A DNA stretch of 64,000 nt from Bradyrhizobium sp. LTSP849 (GTDB taxonomy: Bacteria > Pseudomonadota > Alphaproteobacteria > Rhizobiales > Xanthobacteraceae). Within the stretch, counting starts at the first letter, position 1; every line of letters begins with the position of its first letter. The stretch is taken from positions 186,001-250,000 of the forward strand of contig NZ_JYMR01000004.1 of assembly GCF_000938255.1 (NCBI RefSeq). The letters run 5' to 3'. Positions 8,940 to 17,865 of the stretch are shown piece by piece. Both the position numbers and the translations under genes were made by a program. The notes beneath the pieces are model-generated. The model searched no databases. It saw nothing but the letters and a program-made list of their open reading frames with translations, and was not told the DNA's origin.

Positions 8940-9845
8940 TCAATGCTCTACGGTTTCGACCAAACCGGCCGCGACGTCGCGTGCGCATTCTTCGAGGTCC
9001 TGTATCACACGCCGACGGTCAGCTCGGCGCCTCACGAGAGCGGTACTGACGGGAGCAACGCCGATCTCGACAAACCTGATGCGGGGGTTGGAATAATAGA
9101 GCTCCGCTCGCGCTCCCACGATGACGACGGCCTCGCCGGATTCGACGGCCGCAAGAGATTCGCGGATCGTTGTGACGACCGGCCCTCGCGCGATCGGCCG
9201 TCCCGAAGGTGTGTGATCCGGGAAATGGATCGCCGCCCAAGCGCCCAAATGATGATTGTCGGGCAAAGTCGGCAAGGTCTCGAGCGCGAGCTCCTCAGGA
9301 TCGATCCAGTCCCTATTTGAGAGCCTGTGATCGGCCGGCACCACCAGCTTCTTCTTCTCCACGAGCAGCACCGTGCATTGCACCAGGCCGTCATGCGAGA
9401 GCGGAAGCCTACAGAACGCCGCATCGACCTTGCCCGCCGCAATCGCCTCAAACTGGTCCAGCAGCGAAAGCTCCACCCATTCGACATCGATATGAAACTT
9501 GCTCCTGAGATGCTTGACGAACGGCAGGGTCAACTCATAGAGACCACCACCGAGGAAACCGATCCTTAGCCGGTTTGGCTGACCAAGGACGGTCTTCCTG
9601 CAATCGTCCAGCGTGGCATGCAGAACCAGCGCGGCGGGTTCAACGCCGAGGCGAAACTTCTCGCCAAGCGACGTCAGCTGGACGCGCCTGCTCGTTCGGA
9701 CCAGCAGCGGTCCGCCCACTTCCTGCTCCAGGGTGCGTATCGCTTCGGAGACGGAGGATTGCGCGAGCGACAGTCTCTTCGCCGCTCTTCCGAAATGGAG
9801 ATCCTTTGCGACCGCCAGGAAGCAGTCGATCTGCCGCAGTTCCAC
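8940..9845 (-). CDS. LysR family transcriptional regulator
   Basis: 301 residues starting at GTG. The N-terminal winged helix-turn-helix (MELRQIDCFLAVAKDLHFGRA, then LAQSSVSEAIRTLEQEVGG) is typical, followed by a periplasmic-binding-protein-like effector domain. It is divergent from the EthD-GST-DUF1330-MDR-MFS run that starts at 10111, with a 9-bp-arm palindrome between them. It probably controls that run. The inducer is unknown. Confidence 0.92.
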   Translation of the reverse strand: MELRQIDCFLAVAKDLHFGRAAKRLSLAQSSVSEAIRTLEQEVGGPLLVRTSRRVQLTSLGEKFRLGVEPAALVLHATLDDCRKTVLGQPNRLRIGFLGGGLYELTLPFVKHLRSKFHIDVEWVELSLLDQFEAIAAGKVDAAFCRLPLSHDGLVQCTVLLVEKKKLVVPADHRLSNRDWIDPEELALETLPTLPDNHHLGAWAAIHFPDHTPSGRPIARGPVVTTIRESLAAVESGEAVVIVGARAELYYSNPRIRFVEIGVAPVSTALVRRRADRRRVIQDLEECARDVAAGLVETVEH

Positions 9846-10000
9846 GCCAATCCTCGCGTCAACCGATTGATCGGATGGGTCGATTGAACGCGAGCCTACG
9901 CTGCGGTGATGCTGCCTGCAATCAGGATGAGGCAGGAGGCGCTACAACCTTGCTCAGCACCTGGCCCAGCCCTGGACATCAGCTCGCGAGCGACGGCCGA

Positions 10001-10021
10001 TCAATCGGCGCCGCCGATTGA
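10001..10021. promoter_or_regulatory. Candidate LysR operator
   Basis: Perfect inverted repeat: TCAATCGGC at 10001-10009 and GCCGATTGA at 10013-10021, spacer GCC. It lies between the divergent LysR gene and the EthD-like gene, 90 bp upstream of the latter. Length and position suit a LysR-type box. The link is inferred. Confidence 0.4.
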
Positions 10022-10110
10022 ATGCACGGTAATTGGCCCTTGTTGCGAACGGCCCCAAGGAAAACATCAGTCGGCGAGTTGGCCCGACCCAACGCCGCTA
10101 GGATTTTTCC

Positions 10111-11046
10111 ATGACCCAGCACAGCCGCCCGAACGAACCGACCCAGTTCGTGGACACCGCCAACTTTGCAGGGCGCGATGAGAATCTCCGTTGCCTTTCC
10201 TACGGTGTCCTCCGCAAGCTTGCCGGGCTTCCGCAGGATCTGTTCGCCGACTATTGGCGCGATGTCCTCGGGCCGCTCTGCGCGCGGCTTCCCGGCATCA
10301 GCTACTACGTGCAGCACCACTTTTCACAGGACCGCCGGGCAAACCTCTGGCCTCTGCCGGATGGCGTTCGCCACATGGACGTCGTGCTCGACGGCGCCGC
10401 GGAGATCGGCTTTGCCGACATCGACGGCCTCAACCGCTACGCCGAGGCAAGCCCGGTGTTGTTCGGAGACGTGTTCCATCTGTTCGAGCACATCGTCGCC
10501 TACAATCTGCCGAGGGGGTCCCACACGCTGGTTGATCGCGAGCCCGACGGCATTCCAAACGGGCCGGACCGATTGTACCGCCTGCATTTGCACCTGAACG
10601 GCGGATCTGCCGAGGGATTTCGGCCCTGGCTGTCGGAATGGGCACGACATCTGTCATCCGCGCCGGCGGTACGGAAGTTGCGCCTGCATTTGCCGGAGCC
10701 GTACGACAACGCGCGCCCATCGCCGCCCTCGCCCCACGGCGATCATCGGGTCAGCGACGAACGCAAGGACATCGGCGTCATCGAGATCGGTTTCGCAAGC
10801 GCGCTCACCGCACGAGAGTTCTGCGAAAGCGAGACCTATCGCGCAACCATCACGGACCAGCGCAGGCATCTTCGCTCAGTCGGCGCATTCCTGGTGAGCG
10901 GTGTCTACACCTATGTCCGCGATGGCGTGATCACCACGGCCGGTTTGAGAGGCAGCCGGACCGCGGAGCTCATCGAGCGAATCGGGGCCGTCAACCAGAC
11001 GCGGAATGAGGTGACACGGCGCTTCGTGCAGGACACGCAGCGGTGA
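10111..11046 (+). CDS. EthD-domain (dimeric alpha-beta barrel) protein
   Basis: 311 residues. The segment LPQDLFADYWRDVLGPLCARLPGISYYVQHHF is EthD-like: a Pro-rich start, a conserved Trp and an L-P-G-I-x-x-Y helix. A second, weaker copy is suggested around residues 155-270 (RLYRLHLHLNGG ... REFCESETYRATI). EthD-type proteins accompany ether- or aromatic-degradation enzymes but have no settled activity. The first 15 residues (MTQHSRPNEPTQFVD) are not typical of EthD proteins and match the start of the alpha/beta hydrolases in this window. It heads a five-gene run with GST, DUF1330, MDR and MFS genes. Confidence 0.7.
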   Translation: MTQHSRPNEPTQFVDTANFAGRDENLRCLSYGVLRKLAGLPQDLFADYWRDVLGPLCARLPGISYYVQHHFSQDRRANLWPLPDGVRHMDVVLDGAAEIGFADIDGLNRYAEASPVLFGDVFHLFEHIVAYNLPRGSHTLVDREPDGIPNGPDRLYRLHLHLNGGSAEGFRPWLSEWARHLSSAPAVRKLRLHLPEPYDNARPSPPSPHGDHRVSDERKDIGVIEIGFASALTAREFCESETYRATITDQRRHLRSVGAFLVSGVYTYVRDGVITTAGLRGSRTAELIERIGAVNQTRNEVTRRFVQDTQR

Positions 11047-11115
11047 CGTCGCCCCGAACCGAGGTCCCTGACCAAGCGCATTAGGCCATCCAAGTCGAAC
11101 ACGAGGAGTCACGGG

Positions 11116-11757
11116 ATGTCAGACACATTGAAGCTTTACCACGCCGCCAACTCGCCCAATTCGCGGCGCGTCCGAATTTTCCTGGCCGAGAAGGGACTCA
11201 AGCCGACGCTGATCTCCGTCGATCTCGGCGCCGGCGAGCAACACTCGGAAGCCTACAAGGCAATCAATCCCGGCCGCGTCGTGCCGGCACTCGTGCTCGA
11301 AGATGGCACCGCCATCGGCGAGGTGCCGGCCATCATGCGGTATCTCGATGAAGCCTTTCCCGAAACGCCGTTGCTGGGCGCGACGCCCAAGGACAAGGGC
11401 TTGGTCGTGATGTGGGAGCGGTTCGCTGAGCTCGAAGGTTTTGCGCCGGTGATGGAAGGCGTGCGCAACAAGGCGGAGCGGCTGAAGGGCCGCGCCATCG
11501 CCGGACCGCACGGCTATGAGCAGATCCCGGGATTGGTCGACCGCAGCATGCTGCGCGTGAAGAACTTTCTCACCGACTTGAACGAACGGCTCGAACAGGT
11601 GCCCTTCGTCGCCGGGGAAAGGTTTTCGGCAGCAGACATCACTGCGCTGGTGACGATCGATTTCGCAAAGGCGCTCGACATATCGATTCCGGCGGAGCAC
11701 CGAGCGCTGATGCGCTGGAAAGATGTGGTTTCGGCGCGGCCCAGCACAAATGCATGA
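11116..11757 (+). CDS. Glutathione S-transferase
   Basis: 213 residues. The N-terminal thioredoxin-like domain reads LKLYHAANSPNSRRVRIFLAEKG, with the glutathione-contact motif GRVVPALVLEDG and the Glu of the following GEVPAIMRYLDEAFP. The helical C-terminal domain holds GERFSAADITALVTIDFA, the conserved N-cap motif. The catalytic residue is likely the Ser/Asn of SPNSRR; no Cys is present there. It conjugates glutathione to electrophiles or removes peroxides. It is the second gene of the run starting at 10111, which supports a detoxification role. Confidence 0.92.
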   Translation: MSDTLKLYHAANSPNSRRVRIFLAEKGLKPTLISVDLGAGEQHSEAYKAINPGRVVPALVLEDGTAIGEVPAIMRYLDEAFPETPLLGATPKDKGLVVMWERFAELEGFAPVMEGVRNKAERLKGRAIAGPHGYEQIPGLVDRSMLRVKNFLTDLNERLEQVPFVAGERFSAADITALVTIDFAKALDISIPAEHRALMRWKDVVSARPSTNA

Positions 11758-11804
11758 CGCGAAAGCAACTCCGTGGCTGACTGCAGGCCAATAGGAGATA
11801 GGTC

Positions 11805-12128
11805 ATGCCCAAAGGATACTTCTTTGTCGAAATCGAGATCACTGATCCGGCGGCTTATGAGGCCTATCGCACGAGCGTTCCGGATATCATCGCAGCACAC
11901 GGCGGCAGGATTCTCGTGCGCGGCGAAGACGCGCAACCGCTGGATGGCCTCGTTCAGCACCGCCACCGGGTAATCGTCGAATTCGATAGCCCCGAGGCCG
12001 TGAAGAACTTCTATCACTCCGAGGCATATCAGGCGGTGCAGCCGATCCGGCTCAAAGCCAGCAAGGGCTTCGTGTGCCTCCTGACCGGAACGGAACAGAT
12101 CCTCCAGCTTTCCGGACACCTTCTCTAG
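11805..12128 (+). CDS. DUF1330 domain protein
   Basis: 107 residues, a single ferredoxin-like dimeric alpha-beta barrel domain. It starts MPKGYFFVEIEITDPAAYEAY, has HGGRILVRG in the middle and VIVEFDSPEAVKNFYHS, all DUF1330 hallmarks. The function of the family is not established. It sits between a GST and an MDR reductase and is probably co-transcribed with them. Confidence 0.88.
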   Translation: MPKGYFFVEIEITDPAAYEAYRTSVPDIIAAHGGRILVRGEDAQPLDGLVQHRHRVIVEFDSPEAVKNFYHSEAYQAVQPIRLKASKGFVCLLTGTEQILQLSGHLL

Positions 12129-12216
12129 ACGCGCGCGCTCGTAACCGGCTCTGCGCAGACTGCCGTTTCGCGCACGTGCCGAATACCATGCCCCAACCCC
12201 ACTTGACGGAAGCATC

Positions 12217-13206
12217 ATGTCCCGCACGATCAAATTCGCACAGGCCGGAGGACCGGAGGTCCTCGAATTCATCGAGACGGATGTGCCCGATCCCGGCCCG
12301 CACGAGGTTCGCATCGAGGTGAAAGCAATCGGCATCAACCGCGCCGATTCAATGTGGCGCAACGATAGATATGTCGAGTCACCGATATTCCCGGCTGGTC
12401 TCGGATATGATTGCGCCGGCCTTGTCGACGCCGTGGGCAAGGACGTCACCGATTTTGCAGTGGGCGACACAGTCAGCACGATCCCCGCATTCTCCCTAAA
12501 CAAGTACTTCACCTACGGAGAGATCATTCTTGCGCCCGATCATGCTGTCGTGAAGCATCCGAAATCGCTGTCATTCGCTGAAGCGGCGTCGGTTTGGATG
12601 ATGTTCATAACGGCCTACGGCGCGCTCGTCTTCGACGCCGACGTCAAAGCCGGTGAATTCGTCATCATTCCCGCAGCTTCGAGCTGCGTCGGCCTGGCGG
12701 CGATTCAAATTGCCAACCATGCCGGTGCGACTCCGATCGCGCTGACCCGCACGTCGGACAAGAGAAAACGGCTGCACGAGGCCGGCGCAGCCCATGTCGT
12801 TGCGACCCAGGAGCAGGATATGGTCGCCGAGGTGATGCGCATCACCAACGGTCATGGCGCACGCGTCGCCTTCGATCCCGTAGGCGGTGCAGACTTTCCC
12901 AAGCTGATCGCCGCGCTGACGAACCAGGGCATCGCCTACATCTACGGCGCACTGAGCGAGGATGACACGCCGATCCCGGTGCTGGAGATGATCCGCAAGA
13001 TGACGATCGTCAAAGGGTACAGTATCCGGCTGGTCACGGGCGACGCGGCGCGCCGGAAGGCCGCGGTGGAGTACGTTACCAAGGGTCTTGCGAGCGGCGC
13101 TCTCAAGCCGATCATCGATCATATCTTCAAGTTCGACGATATGGTGGAAGTGCACCGCTATCTGGAGAATAGCGGCCAATTCGGCAAGATCGTCGTTACC
13201 CTTTGA
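12217..13206 (+). CDS. MDR oxidoreductase (quinone oxidoreductase-like)
   Basis: 329 residues, close paralogue of the gene at 252-1235. Both start M-S-R-(T/S)-x-(K/R)-F and share the GGPEVL segment, the AASS cofactor loop (PAASSCVGLAAIQIANHAGA) and the C-terminal GQFGK(I/V)VVT end. The structural-zinc site is absent. GGAAG precedes the ATG. Its stop overlaps the start of the MFS exporter gene by four bases, so translation of the two is probably coupled. Probably an NADPH-dependent reductase. Confidence 0.88.
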   Translation: MSRTIKFAQAGGPEVLEFIETDVPDPGPHEVRIEVKAIGINRADSMWRNDRYVESPIFPAGLGYDCAGLVDAVGKDVTDFAVGDTVSTIPAFSLNKYFTYGEIILAPDHAVVKHPKSLSFAEAASVWMMFITAYGALVFDADVKAGEFVIIPAASSCVGLAAIQIANHAGATPIALTRTSDKRKRLHEAGAAHVVATQEQDMVAEVMRITNGHGARVAFDPVGGADFPKLIAALTNQGIAYIYGALSEDDTPIPVLEMIRKMTIVKGYSIRLVTGDAARRKAAVEYVTKGLASGALKPIIDHIFKFDDMVEVHRYLENSGQFGKIVVTL

Positions 13207-14663
13207 GCGACCACGAGCCGAGCGCAGAGGTCGCCAGCGCGGGCATCGGCGCCCGCCGCTGGGTTGCGCTCGCCGTCGTCCTCTCGGGCATTTTCGTGAC
13301 GGTCATGGACAATTCGATCGTCAACATTGCGATTCCGGCAATCAGAAGCTCGCTGCACGCGAGCTTCGGCGAGGCCGAGCTCACGGTAGCAAGCTACGCA
13401 CTGGCCTTCTCAGCAGGCATGATCACCGGGGGACGACTTGGCGACATCTGGGGTCAGCGTCGTGTTTTCATGGTGGCCTTTGCAGCGTTCACGCTGACGT
13501 CGTTCGCCTGCGGGGTTGCGCCGAACATTGAGGTTCTGATTGCCGCCAGGCTGCTACAGGGCGCCTCGGCGGCGATGCTCGCGCCCCAGGTATTTGCCTT
13601 GGTGCGAATGTCCTTTGCCGATGGCGGCGAGCGCACGGCAGCGTTCGGCGCAATGGGCGTGGCGATCGGCCTTGCCAACATCGCCGGGCTTATCCTTGGG
13701 GGATTCCTCGTCCAAGCCGACTTGTTCGGCCTTGGCTGGCGCATGATCTTTCTGGTGAACCTCCCAATTGGGATCGCTGCAATGCTCCTGACACCGCTCG
13801 TGCTGGCCGACGTCCGTTCTGGTGAGCACAAGCGGCTTGACCTTGCGGGTGTCGCGCTGAGCACACTCGCCATGCTGCTGCTGATGCTGCCGCTGGTCGA
13901 GGGCCCGGAGCGCGGCTGGGCCGGGTGGCCAACCGCGATGCTGGTCGCGTCCCCGGTCGCCTTCGTCGGGTTCTACCTCCACCAACGCTGGAAGTCGCGG
14001 CACGGTCTCTCTCCGCTGCTCGAGACCGATCTGTTTGGCGACCGCGCGTTCAATGTCGGCGCGCTTCTGATCCTTATCTTTTGGGCATCCACGACACCCT
14101 TCAGCTTCTCCTATGTGTTGCTCATGCAGATCGGCTATGGGTACTCGCCACTGGCCACAGCAGCGAGCCTGGCAATGCTTGGTGGTGCGTTCGGAATCGT
14201 TTCGCCGATTGCAAGTCGGCTTGTGTCGTTCGGGGTGCGCCGCATCATGATGGCAGGCGTCCTCGTGGACTTGACCGGCATGCTTTTGGCGCTGGTCCTG
14301 TGCAGGACGATCGATCCGCTTCCGGCCGCATGGCTCCTTCCGTCCCTGTTGCTCGTTGGCATCGGTATGGGCCTTTTCATGACGCCCATCCTGAACGTGG
14401 TGATGAGCGGCATCCACGACCGCCACGTCGGATCCGCATCCGGGGTCCTGACGACGATGCAGCGCGGCGGCAATGCATTGGGGGTAGCGGCACTGGAGGT
14501 TCCTTTCTTTCTGACGCTGTCTGGTGCCGGATCGAGAGGCCTCAACCAGACGGCATCCTATGTCCAGGCGTTTGGTGCGGTCGCCCTTTGCAACGTGCTG
14601 ATGCTGCTCGCAGTCGTCGGGCTGCTTCTCCTCCTGCCCGACAGGACATCAGGTCCGTCATAG
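13203..14663 (+). CDS. MFS drug/solute exporter, DHA2 (14-TM) family
   Basis: 486 residues with about 14 membrane segments. The first helix is followed by VTVMDNSIVNIAIPAI, the DHA2 signature with an acidic residue in helix 1, and GGRLGDIWGQRRVF is the MFS loop 2-3 motif. This is the EmrB/QacA type of proton-driven exporter. The start is TTG at 13203, overlapping the MDR stop as TTGA; no better start occurs before the first helix. It is the last gene of the LysR-linked run and would export the compound or its conjugate (inference). Confidence 0.88.
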   Translation: MSDHEPSAEVASAGIGARRWVALAVVLSGIFVTVMDNSIVNIAIPAIRSSLHASFGEAELTVASYALAFSAGMITGGRLGDIWGQRRVFMVAFAAFTLTSFACGVAPNIEVLIAARLLQGASAAMLAPQVFALVRMSFADGGERTAAFGAMGVAIGLANIAGLILGGFLVQADLFGLGWRMIFLVNLPIGIAAMLLTPLVLADVRSGEHKRLDLAGVALSTLAMLLLMLPLVEGPERGWAGWPTAMLVASPVAFVGFYLHQRWKSRHGLSPLLETDLFGDRAFNVGALLILIFWASTTPFSFSYVLLMQIGYGYSPLATAASLAMLGGAFGIVSPIASRLVSFGVRRIMMAGVLVDLTGMLLALVLCRTIDPLPAAWLLPSLLLVGIGMGLFMTPILNVVMSGIHDRHVGSASGVLTTMQRGGNALGVAALEVPFFLTLSGAGSRGLNQTASYVQAFGAVALCNVLMLLAVVGLLLLLPDRTSGPS

Positions 14664-14693
14664 CCGACCGACGCACGATCGTTCGCGTGGTCA

Positions 14694-15968
14694 TCACGTG
14701 GATGCAGGTCGGGTGGCAGAAGGCGATATGGTGGGCGTCGCCGTTGCGAGCACAAGCGTGGCGACGTTCATCAGGATGATCGCAGCCGCACCGATATCGA
14801 CGGCGAGACTGAGTCCCCTCGCCGTCGCAATAGCGCCCAGAACGAGGGCCAGCGCACCCATCGACAGATAACCCAGGAGATAGAGGGCGGAGAGTATGCC
14901 GCCGCGGTTACGCTCGGGAGCCACCGCGCTGATCACTTGCAGGCCGCCGACAAATAACAGGCTGTAGGCCCCTCCGGCGGCGGCGGTCGCCAGCAGATAG
15001 ATAACCAGATCGCGCAAGCTGACCGCGAGGACGAGCAGCACCATGCCCGAACACGAGACCAGCGCACCGACGATTAGCGCCGCCCGCGGCGAGAACGGCC
15101 GGGCGATGATCCCAATCGCGCCCATCACGATGGGAAACAACGAAAGAACGGCGCTGTTGAGAAAGGCGTTGGGCGAGCCGATGAGATCATGCGCGACCTG
15201 GCCGCCGAGCGAGAGGATCAGGACGCCGAATGTATAGGCCGCGACCATGGCGGTCGATGACACCGCAAAAGCCCGACGTACATGCTTCGGAACCGATGGC
15301 ATTCGCGAGCGCCGGTCACCGCCCGCATCGCCGGGTGTATGACGAGGCAGGAACCACGTCCCGATCAGAAGGACGATGAGAAAAAGGGCCAGTACCCAGA
15401 AGCAAAGGCGCGTCGGCCATGGCCCGTATTCCGTCAACGCGCCGCCGAGCAGTAAAGCCGCAACGAATCCGATGGCCTGCGCCCCCATCGTAAGCGAGGC
15501 GGCGCTCTTCGCATGCTCCGGGCTTGTGAACTCCAGAATCGCGGCGGTCGACGGGCTCGCCGCCAGGCCGACGCCGATGCCCATCAGCGCGCGCCCTGCA
15601 AACACCCACCACACGCTAGGTGCGACCGCAAACAATAGCGCACCGACGAGTGAGGCAAAGAGGCCCGCCAGCATCGTGACACGGCGGCCAATCTGGTCGG
15701 AAATGCCGCCGAAGCCGACCAGCATGACGACGACGGTCATCGGATAGATGGCGAAGATGCCCGCCGTCATCGTATGGGTGAGATGCCACTCCTCGGCATA
15801 AAGCCCGTAGGTCAGTGCCGGCGCCGCACTTGTCCAAAGCGTATGACCGACCACGCCCGCCGACACCAACAGGCTCGCCCGACGCCCGAGGACGAACCGC
15901 CCTCCCATCGAAGGCTGAGTCCGGTCCGCCATGCTACGGCGAACGGACGCAGGCGCTACCTTGGTCAT
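14694..15968 (-). CDS. MFS transporter (12-TM)
   Basis: 424 residues with about 12 hydrophobic segments. The loop 2-3 motif reads GGISDQIGRRVTML, and the helix-5 region MGIGVGLAASPSTAAILEF is typical of 12-TM MFS exporters. The ATG at 15968 has GAGG about 10 bases upstream and is preferred to a GTG at 15992. It lies 39 bp downstream of the SDR gene and is probably co-transcribed with it. It is convergent with the DHA2 exporter gene. The substrate is unknown. Confidence 0.88.
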   Translation of the reverse strand: MTKVAPASVRRSMADRTQPSMGGRFVLGRRASLLVSAGVVGHTLWTSAAPALTYGLYAEEWHLTHTMTAGIFAIYPMTVVVMLVGFGGISDQIGRRVTMLAGLFASLVGALLFAVAPSVWWVFAGRALMGIGVGLAASPSTAAILEFTSPEHAKSAASLTMGAQAIGFVAALLLGGALTEYGPWPTRLCFWVLALFLIVLLIGTWFLPRHTPGDAGGDRRSRMPSVPKHVRRAFAVSSTAMVAAYTFGVLILSLGGQVAHDLIGSPNAFLNSAVLSLFPIVMGAIGIIARPFSPRAALIVGALVSCSGMVLLVLAVSLRDLVIYLLATAAAGGAYSLLFVGGLQVISAVAPERNRGGILSALYLLGYLSMGALALVLGAIATARGLSLAVDIGAAAIILMNVATLVLATATPTISPSATRPAST

Positions 15969-16007
15969 CGCTGTCGTCCTCGCGAATTCCACAAAGCGTC
16001 TGGAAGT

Positions 16008-16754
16008 TTACGAAGCGGTTTTGCCGCCATTCACGGCGATGATCTGGCCGGTGATGAACGACGCCTTGGCGGAAGCGACGAACACGATGGCATCGGCGAT
16101 CTCCGTAGGGGTGCCGACACGCTTGAGAGGCACTCCCGCGATCAGTCCGGCCTTTCTCTCGGGCGTGCCGGTGAACCGGTCCAGCATTCCCGTCTCAACG
16201 GGCCCGGGCGCGACCGCATTGACGCGAATGCCTGATGCCGCACCTTCGAGCGCTGCGGATTTGGTCAGACCTTCGACCGCGTGCTTGCTGGCGGTGTAGA
16301 GCGATGCACCCGGCGCGCCTCGATGTCCCATGGTCGACGAGAGGTTCACGATACTGCCGCTGCCCTGCGCCTGCATCACGCGCATCTCATGCTTCATGCT
16401 GAACAGCACACCGAGCACGTTGGTGTCGAAAGTGGCCGCGTAGCTTTCGGCGGTCTGTTCCGTCACCGGACCGGGCTTGCCTTCGGTGCCAGCGTTGTTG
16501 ACGGCTACATCGAGTCGGCCGAACCGTGCCACGGTCTTGTCGATCAAGTTGCGGACTTCGTCTTCGTGGCGAACGTCAGTGCGAATGAATTCGGCTTCGA
16601 CGCCGAGGCTGCGGAGCTCCTGGGTCAAGGCATGTCCCGCCTCATCACGGCGGCCGGAGACGACGATCCGAGCCCCCTCCTGCGCGAAGGCCAGGGCGGT
16701 GGCACGGCCAATACCGGCCAAGGCGCCGGTGATCAGGACAACGGAGGTGGTCAT
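16008..16754 (-). CDS. SDR family oxidoreductase
   Basis: 248 residues. It has the TGALAGIG cofactor turn, a basic residue pattern suggesting NADPH (VVSGRRDEAG), NNAGTEG, the Ser of VNLSSTMGH and YTASK as catalytic Tyr/Lys. It is a close paralogue of the SDR at 21104-21850: equal length and long identical stretches such as DKTVARFGRLDVAVNNA. The start at 16754 has AGGAG about 8 bases upstream; the frame is open for another 107 codons without coding-like content. It is divergent from the LysR gene at 16935. Confidence 0.93.
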   Translation of the reverse strand: MTTSVVLITGALAGIGRATALAFAQEGARIVVSGRRDEAGHALTQELRSLGVEAEFIRTDVRHEDEVRNLIDKTVARFGRLDVAVNNAGTEGKPGPVTEQTAESYAATFDTNVLGVLFSMKHEMRVMQAQGSGSIVNLSSTMGHRGAPGASLYTASKHAVEGLTKSAALEGAASGIRVNAVAPGPVETGMLDRFTGTPERKAGLIAGVPLKRVGTPTEIADAIVFVASAKASFITGQIIAVNGGKTAS

Positions 16755-16807
16755 GAAGCTTCTCCTGTAAGATCGGGCAGTATTGCTGGAAAGCCTTGCT
16801 TGGCAGG

Positions 16808-16822
16808 TGACCCCTAGGGTCA
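16808..16822. promoter_or_regulatory. Palindrome in the SDR/LysR divergent promoter
   Basis: Inverted repeat with 6-bp arms TGACCC and GGGTCA around a CTA centre, 54 bp upstream of the SDR start. A candidate regulator-binding or activation site. No direct evidence links it to the LysR protein. Confidence 0.3.
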
Positions 16823-16908
16823 AGGCGGGCGCCGCGTTCCCGCAAAGCTTTGTTACAAGTGATTTAGGTGGCCATGGCGGAAAGGAGAAAGACTTTGTAG
16901 AGTCCACG

Positions 16909-16927
16909 CCATACTCTAAAAGTATGG
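16909..16927. promoter_or_regulatory. Candidate LysR box next to the regulator start
   Basis: Inverted repeat CCATACT-N5-AGTATGG with perfect 7-bp arms. It fits the T-N11-A pattern of LysR recognition sites and lies only 7 bp before the LysR ATG at 16935, which suits autorepression and activation of the divergent SDR-MFS pair. Confidence 0.45.
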
Positions 16928-16934
16928 ATAGAGC

Positions 16935-17840
16935 ATGGAGCTGCGTCATCTGCGCTATTTCATTGCAGTGGCTGAGGAAGGAAGCCTCACGCTGGCGGCC
17001 GAGCGGCGGCTTCACACTGCCCAGCCGTCCCTGAGCCGGCAGATCCGCGATCTCGAGTTGGAGGTCGGCGCCCAATTACTGATACGCAATCCGCGTGGAA
17101 TCGAACTGACCCCGGCAGGCCGCGCCTTTCTCGATCACGCACGCCTGGCGCTGGCGCAGGTCGAGGTGGCCGGCGAAGCGGCGCGGCGGGCGGCCCAGAT
17201 CGCCAAGCCGTCTTTCGTTCTTGGATTTCTGACCGGACACGAGGTGACGTGGCTTCCCGAAGCGCTGAGGATTCTCCGCGACGATCAATCCAACATTGAA
17301 GTGATCGTGCACAGTCAGCTATCGCCCGACCTTGCAAGGGGGCTGCTTCAGGGCAAACTCGATGTGGCGTTTCTCCGGCGGGAAGACCAGATGCCGGGCC
17401 TGGCATTCAAGTTTCTGGCCAAAGAGCCCCTCGTCGTCCTGCTGCCGAGCGATCATCGCCTCGCCACGCACGATACCATTCGCCCGCAAGACATCCCGCA
17501 CGAAACCTTCATCAGCGTTCCCAAGACGACATCACCTGCTCTCAGGGCTGTCATCGACGATTATGCGGCGCGCACCGGAATCGATCTCACGCCTGACCAG
17601 GAAGTCGATAATATTTCGATGGCGATCTCAATGATCGTATCCACCCGCGGCCTGGCCTTGTTACCCCTCTATGCCCGAAATCTTCTTCCGCCATCGGTCG
17701 TCAGTCGCCCTTTGCAAGGCGAAGCACCGATGATCGATCTTGTGATCGGCTATAACAGGGCAAACACGTCCTCACTTCTCAAGATGTTTCTCTCCAAAGT
17801 GGACGACCTGATCGCGCGTGGAAGCGGAAGCATTCCGTAA
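16935..17840 (+). CDS. LysR family transcriptional regulator
   Basis: 301 residues. The DNA-binding region reads MELRHLRYFIAVAEEGSLT, then TAQPSLSRQIRDLELEVG, very close to the CatR/BenM/HcaR group of regulators of aromatic catabolism. The effector domain follows from about residue 90. It is divergent from the SDR-MFS pair and convergent with the enone reductase gene. The likely target is the SDR-MFS pair. The effector is unknown. Confidence 0.92.
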   Translation: MELRHLRYFIAVAEEGSLTLAAERRLHTAQPSLSRQIRDLELEVGAQLLIRNPRGIELTPAGRAFLDHARLALAQVEVAGEAARRAAQIAKPSFVLGFLTGHEVTWLPEALRILRDDQSNIEVIVHSQLSPDLARGLLQGKLDVAFLRREDQMPGLAFKFLAKEPLVVLLPSDHRLATHDTIRPQDIPHETFISVPKTTSPALRAVIDDYAARTGIDLTPDQEVDNISMAISMIVSTRGLALLPLYARNLLPPSVVSRPLQGEAPMIDLVIGYNRANTSSLLKMFLSKVDDLIARGSGSIP

Positions 17841-17865
17841 AGGGCTGGCCGCTCGGTTCGACGGG

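Noticed and set aside
16755..17075. Longer SDR start (107 extra residues)
   Set aside because: The extra stretch is unlike SDR proteins, crosses the divergent promoter and overlaps the LysR start; the ATG at 16754 has a good ribosome-binding site.
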